DNA from: Isoetes taiwanensis | Taxonomy: Eukaryota; Streptophyta; Lycopodiopsida; Isoetales; Isoetaceae | Reading direction: 5' to 3' | NCBI GenBank assembly: GCA_021234155.1 | Contig: JAJEKV010000072.1 | Coordinates: 1,404,526-1,468,525 of the forward strand | DNA: 64,000 nt | In this document: positions 58,895 through 64,000 of the stretch, piece by piece | How the letters are laid out: every line of letters starts with the position of its first letter | Position numbering within the stretch: the first letter of the stretch is position 1 | Made by a program: the position numbers and the translations under genes | The notes under the pieces: generated by a model | The model's database searches: none | Told to the model about the DNA's origin: nothing | Seen by the model: the letters and a program-made list of their open reading frames with translations, nothing else

Positions 58895-59450
58895 AGGGGG
58901 AGATTGTTGGATTCAAATATTTGTCATGCCCATGTGATATTTGATGGAACACGTGGCAATTACATGTAGAAACATATGGTCTATCCTAAGATATTATATT
59001 TGCATGCTTATGTTATTTTAGAAGAGAGAAAAAGCAAGAAAGATAACGAAACAGAAATAGGAGAAATCTGTTTTTTGTTTTTACGGCCTGGGCAGTAAGC
59101 GGCAGCGTGAATCCGCATGTGTGGATGCACGTTCTGGCATCAGAAACACTGATCGAGATTAGGATTGAAAGAAGAATCTGTTATTTGATAGCTGTGGCAG
59201 TGAACTAAGCTCTGACATCTGTGGCAGTGGCCGATATGCAGACCTGAAGCACCTCAGGTTTTTATTCAGTATTATCTAGTGCCAATCTTGCTTTGTTATC
59301 TGCTAATTGAACCTTTGTGGTTAAGCTTCTGTGTGGAAGACTTCTTTGTTCTTGTCTGTGTGGTTAATCCTTTGTGGAATACAGTGTACAGACGAATCCT
59401 GTGTGGATAGTTGTGAGGTGAAAACCTTAAAGGGAGAAGAGTAGGAGATT
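58892..59450 (+). repeat. Polypurine tract and 3' LTR of the copia element
   Basis: GAGGGGGAGA at 58894-58903 directly precedes TGTTGGATTC (58905), a usual copia LTR start. The right edge is a guess, because no 5' LTR survives in the window. Confidence 0.6.
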
Positions 59451-59489
59451 GAGCTGTGGTATTCTTACCTGGGTTCAATTCCCGGGCTC

Positions 59490-60110
59490 AAAAGATTCTG
59501 GTTTTATCAGATCATCGGCAATCAATCTGTGCCCCAGCACTAGTGGAGTTTTAATCTATTTGGCATCTTCCAACCTAATCCTCCTCAACATATTGTTTAT
59601 ATGTCTGATTTTCTTCAACTCGAATGTTTTATTTTTTTTGATCCTTTTTCCCTCAGTTCCTAAGAATTATTTGAGCTCCCTTAAATCTAACATATGGAAT
59701 CTTGCTTTCAGCAATGAGTCATGCAGTCATGGCTGCTTGCAACCATAATACGGTCATCAACATATAATGCAATTATGCAATTATTATTATGAGTGCCATG
59801 TCTATATAAATTTCCATCATTCTTTGACTTTACAAAACCTTGCCCTCTAAGAAAATTATCCATGTAAATGTGCTATTCCCTTGGTGTTTGTTTGAGACCA
59901 TAAACTGCCCTATTCAATTTCCAGATTTGGTTGGTTCAAACCCGGGCGTTTGTCTCATGAAAATATTCTCCTTAAGCTTTGCATTCGGAAAAGCAATTTT
60001 GACATCCATGTGGTGGAGCTCTAAATTCAATGCATTGGTTAGATTGAGCAAAATTCTTGCACTTGTAAGCTTAAGAATGGGAGAATATGTCTCATCATAA
60101 GCGCCTTGGG
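59490..60110 (-). pseudogene. Ty1/copia reverse transcriptase relic
   Basis: On the minus strand from about 60105: ETYSPILKLTSARILLNLTN, LELHHMDVKIAF, GQGFV-like and NDGNLYRHG-like segments in other frames, a YVDD-like region near 59740 and RELKYFLG-like text near 59680. Many stops and indels. It is a second copia lineage, unrelated to the plus-strand copia element except by family. Confidence 0.72.
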
Positions 60111-60119
60111 TAAAGTGGT

Positions 60120-60470
60120 TTTATCCATTGTTCTAGCGCCTTGGGTACAGTCTCTCTCTAGCGCTTTTGCTCACTTTCTCTCTCTAGCGCCTAGCTCTTT
60201 CTCTCTCTAGCCCTTTTGCTCACTTTCTCTCTCTAGCGCCTAGCTCTTTCTCTCTCTAGCCCTTTTGCCACTTGCTCTTTCTCTCTCTAGCCCTTTTGCC
60301 CACTTTCTCTCTCTAGCCTCCTCCTACCTCTTTCTTCTCTGCTCGGTCTCTCTTTTTCCCTTGGTCCACTATCTCTCTAGCCTTCTTCCCCCCTCTCTAG
60401 CCCCTTTTTGCTCACTTTCTCTCTCTAGCCTTTTCCTACCCTTTCTCTCTTTCACTTGTGGCAAAGCCCC
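60120..60470 (+). repeat. CT-rich tandem array, about 30-bp unit
   Basis: Irregular repeats of TTTCTCTCTCTAGCGCC and TTTTGCTCAC. Low complexity, no gene. The stretch 60470-60750 that follows contains nothing I recognise. Confidence 0.85.
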
Positions 60471-61816
60471 CCATGGCTGGCTTCCAATAGAATGAGGCGG
60501 ATCTAGGACACTCAAATTAATTTGCATGGTAAGCCTCCTTTCCTTGTGCTCTTTGCTTTCCCATCTCAACTTATTCCAAAAGTTCATCCAAACCAAACCC
60601 ATACCAAAGTATTAGGACAATGGCGAATCGAACCTCCCCCGAGGGTTGAACCCCCGTGCCAACCAGCGAGGCGGGCATCGCTTTTATGTTTTTAATCATC
60701 TTTCAATTCTTCATAAGCACTTTTAACTCTTTAACCTCCATCCATACCATACGACTTCATGGCCGCTTCAGAGCCCCCTTGCCCCCCCCCATTTGTTTGG
60801 GGGATATTCCTCAACCCCATTGTTGACCCGGCCCCCGGACGGACCCTGCCCGACCACAGGACAACCAGAGGAGGGGCCGCCATCAAAACGCCCTACCGGG
60901 ATAACAAAGACAAGGTGGGGAGAAACCTCTTCCATGAGGAGGGAAGCCTTCGAGCAAAGGCCCAATCTATGAGATTGAATCGGGAGATGGATGAAGGCTG
61001 CTCAAGCCCGACACAGCGCAGGGCGCAGGGCCATGAAACAAGTGGATAGCGTCGAGTAATGTAACTTCCGGATTGCGGGACTGACAAGCCGAGATACAGT
61101 CCTCGCATCCCACGCGGCTCAAAAGACAGGTTGGCGTACCGAAGGCAACGGTTCTGAGATGGAGACCTCGCACGGTTGGAAGGCGGCTTCGCTTTGGCCC
61201 GCCCGAGGCAACGGGATAAGCAAGGCCTTTGCCGACTTGGCGAAGCTCGTGATGGATTCCTCCTCACCACCATGCGGACTATGGCAGCGACAAAGCGGTG
61301 TTGAGCAGGATACCGCGGCAACTATTTCCGCCTCAAGTCGTAGATGGAGGGGTATGCCACCGTGTCTTAAACGTCCGAGAGCCATTGTCGGCCCGACCCG
61401 GCCAGGCGCCGAGAACCCTCGCATCAGGACAGCGAGAACCGCGGGACGGGAGATTCGTGACTAAAAGCAACCATTGCCTGCAAAGGCAAAGGCCTCCATC
61501 TTGAGGTATTATGAACACCGCGGCCGCGACGAAAAGTGAGTTGGGCCAAGCGTGGCTCCAACGAGAGCTAGGCTCCGGAACTCTGTGCGCGAGCAGGCCG
61601 CGAAATACGAGGACAGACCAAGCGACGTGCCCCTACGTACCCCATGGGTCGCCCTAACAGTGTACAAACACCACCTCCTCCACCTTACCACCACGTCGCC
61701 CCGGGCCAGAGCAGCCCTGCGCTCCACCAACAAAGGCCAATTGGGGATGCTAATGTTGCTCCCCGGCTAAGTGGAGCGCGGGGAGCAGAGTCATGCCGAC
61801 GTCATAACGTGGTGGT

Positions 61817-62080
61817 ATGCCTTGGACTCGGAGGCGAGGGGAAGATCTCGCCAAGCCGATTCGTGATGAGATCCTATCTCATCGGCATCTCGACAAGGTA
61901 CACATTGCTAGAGTAAGCCGCCTTGGGACTCAACAAGACGGACGCTTCGCTGTTGTTACTCTTCACGGGCGTATATGCGAAAGTAATGCGAGGCCGCCCC
62001 CGCCGTAGTAGGCAATTGAAGGGGACCGCTTCAGATGTTGACCAGGATCTCACCCCGAGCGTATCAGAGTCCTGGGCTGG
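61817..62080 (+). pseudogene. LINE ORF1 C-terminal domain, third copy
   Basis: LAKPIRDEILSHRHLDKVHI, ARVSRLGTQQDGRFAVVTL and, one frame over, RQLKGTASDVDQDLTPSV. This is the order of the L1-type ORF1 RNA-binding C-terminal domain. One frame change lies near 61960. Confidence 0.65.
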
Positions 62081-62399
62081 AAGCGCACTGCCCAGGTCAG
62101 ACGCCCGCCGAGAGGCGCCTAGCCTTGTCCGGGAAGCTTCGCGATTTTCAGGCCGGCGCCGGCCAGGTCGCCGATGTAATGCGGGCCGTGTCAGCTGCCA
62201 CTTCGCTCGCCGCTGCCGCCACTACCTCGCCGACTGCTCCCCGGGCCAAGCCCGATCGCCGCCAGCCGCGACACCGCCCCCGCAACCGTTATATAGATCA
62301 TCGAAAGCATCCAACACGGTCGCCAACAATAGAACCGTGCCTCGGATGGTGTCTTGAACTCCGTGGGGCTTCCCTCGCGTAAAGGCGAGAATCTCAACT

Positions 62400-62830
62400 C
62401 TATTGCACCGGATATGGATCTCATTTTCCTTATGGAGACATGGGAGCATCGCGAGGCCGCATTCTGGGACCCCGTGTTATATGCACTTCGGTGTTCAATG
62501 GTGCGCACAGCGGGGGGCATGGCGGCTGCGTTGCTTGACTACCAGGCAACCTTTGAGGCACTTCGGTCCGCTGCACAAAAAACCGCATGCATAATGGCTA
62601 CTTGTGGGTAGCGCGTGCGGCAAGATGGTGGCGATTTTCTCCCTCATAGCGGCATGCTACTTTCCACATGCCGAGCAACTTCTATCACACTCATTTGGAT
62701 GTGGATCGATTGAGCCCTATGTAGATCTATATGATGACATACAACAAAGACAAACAATTGCTGAGGGTTATGTTGCTTGGCTTAATTTTAATGCACGCAT
62801 ACGGGTGAGGCGGTGTTCCAAAATTTGATC
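62400..62830 (+). pseudogene. LINE ORF2 endonuclease, third copy
   Basis: PDMDLIFLMETWEHRE at about 62403 and, downstream, IAACYFPHAEQL and LNFNARI (about 62780), corresponding to the GDFNAR motif of the other copies with its Gly-Asp lost. Confidence 0.65.
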
Positions 62831-64000
62831 CCCTAGCGAGAGGGGGCGTCTTGCGGTTGAACCCCTCGCAGAGGTGGCTTGGTCAAGGATGTCGGATGAC
62901 GCCATATTTCACGCTATGGCGAGGTTGTTGTTCTTTGGGTAGTATCTTTGACACGGTTATTTGTAATGGGCTGCACAATGGCCCGTCTTCGGTCGCTACA
63001 CTTGTAGAGCGAGGAGAACCAAGGGGGCGGCTCGGTGTGGTGGATTATCTGGCTGGTTGAACGGATGCGCGACCAGTTACTCATTTTTCCATCGATGCAT
63101 ACACTTTCGGGATGAGGAAGTAGATTCGACCACCGGCCCTCTTCATGAATCTCCATTGGGAGGCTTCCGTGCACTGCTGCCGCCTCAACACACCGGTGCC
63201 CCAAACCGCACTCGACTCACGGTAATCGCGGAGGGACCTATGCCCACCGCTTGAGCATGATCTCAAGGGATCTGCTGCAACTCCCCACACTTCAAGAGCA
63301 CCACGAGAAATACATACCGCTCGGGTAGCGAAAAGATGCTTTGGGAGAGGCCGCCTCCGCGGCGAACCGAGCACTACCACCTTTCCCCGCAACAAATGGT
63401 TTGATGATGAGTGTCCGGAGCTCAAACGCACACTCAGGCAAAGTCGATCCCATCTCGCCCACGGGCCATCCCAGTCAATACCGCTCCTTTCTCAAGAACA
63501 AGAAGGCCGATACCTGCGCGAGCATCGCCATGAATGTTTGGTCTCTGGACCCGACACCCGGACATTCCGGAGAAGGGTCTTGAGCAAGCCTGCAATGACC
63601 CACGGGGAACATCACCTGAGCAATGGGTGCAGTGAAATTGCAATGCGACCGGCTCGGGGCGAGGCACCACCCGATCCCCTCCACGAGATAGGCATGGCTC
63701 TAGTTATCCACGAAGGGGATGTTATCATGGGCCCTATTTGTCTAGCTAATGGGAAGGCGTGATTTAGATAGCATGCAGGCGAGAACCCGAAATGGGTGGG
63801 CCTCCATGGTGCTGTCCTCCGGCATTATTCAATAAAGCATTGCGAAGGCTTCCTATGCAATGGACCACTAGCGAGTAGTGCCCATCTACAAAGCGGGGAC
63901 CCTCAATGCCTACCAACTGGACTATCATGGTCTCTCTCTTTGCAAAACTGTTGGCATCCTTGAAGCGGTGACAATATGGGCGGAGGAAACGGTGCGAGCT

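Larger units (their letters stand above)
60750..64000 (+). mobile_element. Third LINE (L1-like) copy, 3' end beyond the window
   Basis: Same family as the copy at 54-58.5 kb. It holds an ORF1 C-terminal domain (61817-62080), endonuclease (62400-62830) and the beginning of RT near the window edge (VPIYKAGD-like text at 63870-63900). The first kilobase has no family motif that I can see and may be its 5' region and the ORF1 start. Frames are broken throughout. Confidence 0.7.

Overview
The window is a nest of transposable elements from a land plant with a large, repeat-rich genome. Evidence for a plant: two chromodomain-bearing Ty3/gypsy elements with plant-type initiator-Met-tRNA primer sites (TGGTATCAGAG), an OTA-type (Athila/Tat-like) gypsy element, Ty1/copia elements, a PIF/Harbinger transposase and L1-like LINEs. 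I recognise no intact single-copy host gene, and the lineage cannot be fixed from the sequence.

Layout. (1) 1-~7.1 kb: plus-strand OTA-type gypsy element A, with its 5' end outside the window and two extra ORFs after pol. (2) 7.5-9.1 kb: 5' half of a PIF/Harbinger transposase gene. Its catalytic half resumes at 47.5 kb, because a 38.4-kb nest sits inside it. (3) 9127-47523: the nest. The host is chromovirus X (minus strand, LTRs of about 1.63 kb). Its left LTR was hit twice: by chromovirus Y (9296-23719, an LTR-internal-LTR-internal-LTR dimer with a TCCTA target duplication), and by Z (24377-35140, a roughly 10.8-kb element with imperfect terminal inverted repeats carrying a large palindrome and a 19-bp minisatellite of more than 4 kb). 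(4) 49.4-59.4 kb: a 5'-truncated copia element split in its RNase H domain by a head-to-head pair of LINE copies (52.2-58.5 kb). (5) 59.5-60.1 kb: a copia relic on the minus strand, then a CT-rich array. (6) 60.75-64.0 kb: a third LINE copy running off the window.

The outstanding feature is in X. Between its primer-binding site and gag lies about 4.4 kb that the related element Y lacks. Its first ORF (45380 down to 44225) starts with a histone H3 N-terminal tail (MARTKQTYRK) and ends with a histone H3 fold, with about 300 codons of proline-rich and very acidic sequence between them. So a retrotransposon whose integrase carries a chromodomain also encodes an H3-like protein. Downstream lie three hairpin-forming units spaced exactly 201 bp apart and a second ORF of unknown function. 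I know of no described element with this arrangement, but I could not search.

Caution on quality. In patches (about 12.9-13.3, 15.9-18.2, 19.9-22.0, 50-51 and 53.8-57.6 kb) the differences between duplicate copies fall mostly at CAG/CTG trinucleotides and often change length. This looks like sequencing or consensus error at methylated plant CWG sites, so some frameshifts below may not be real.
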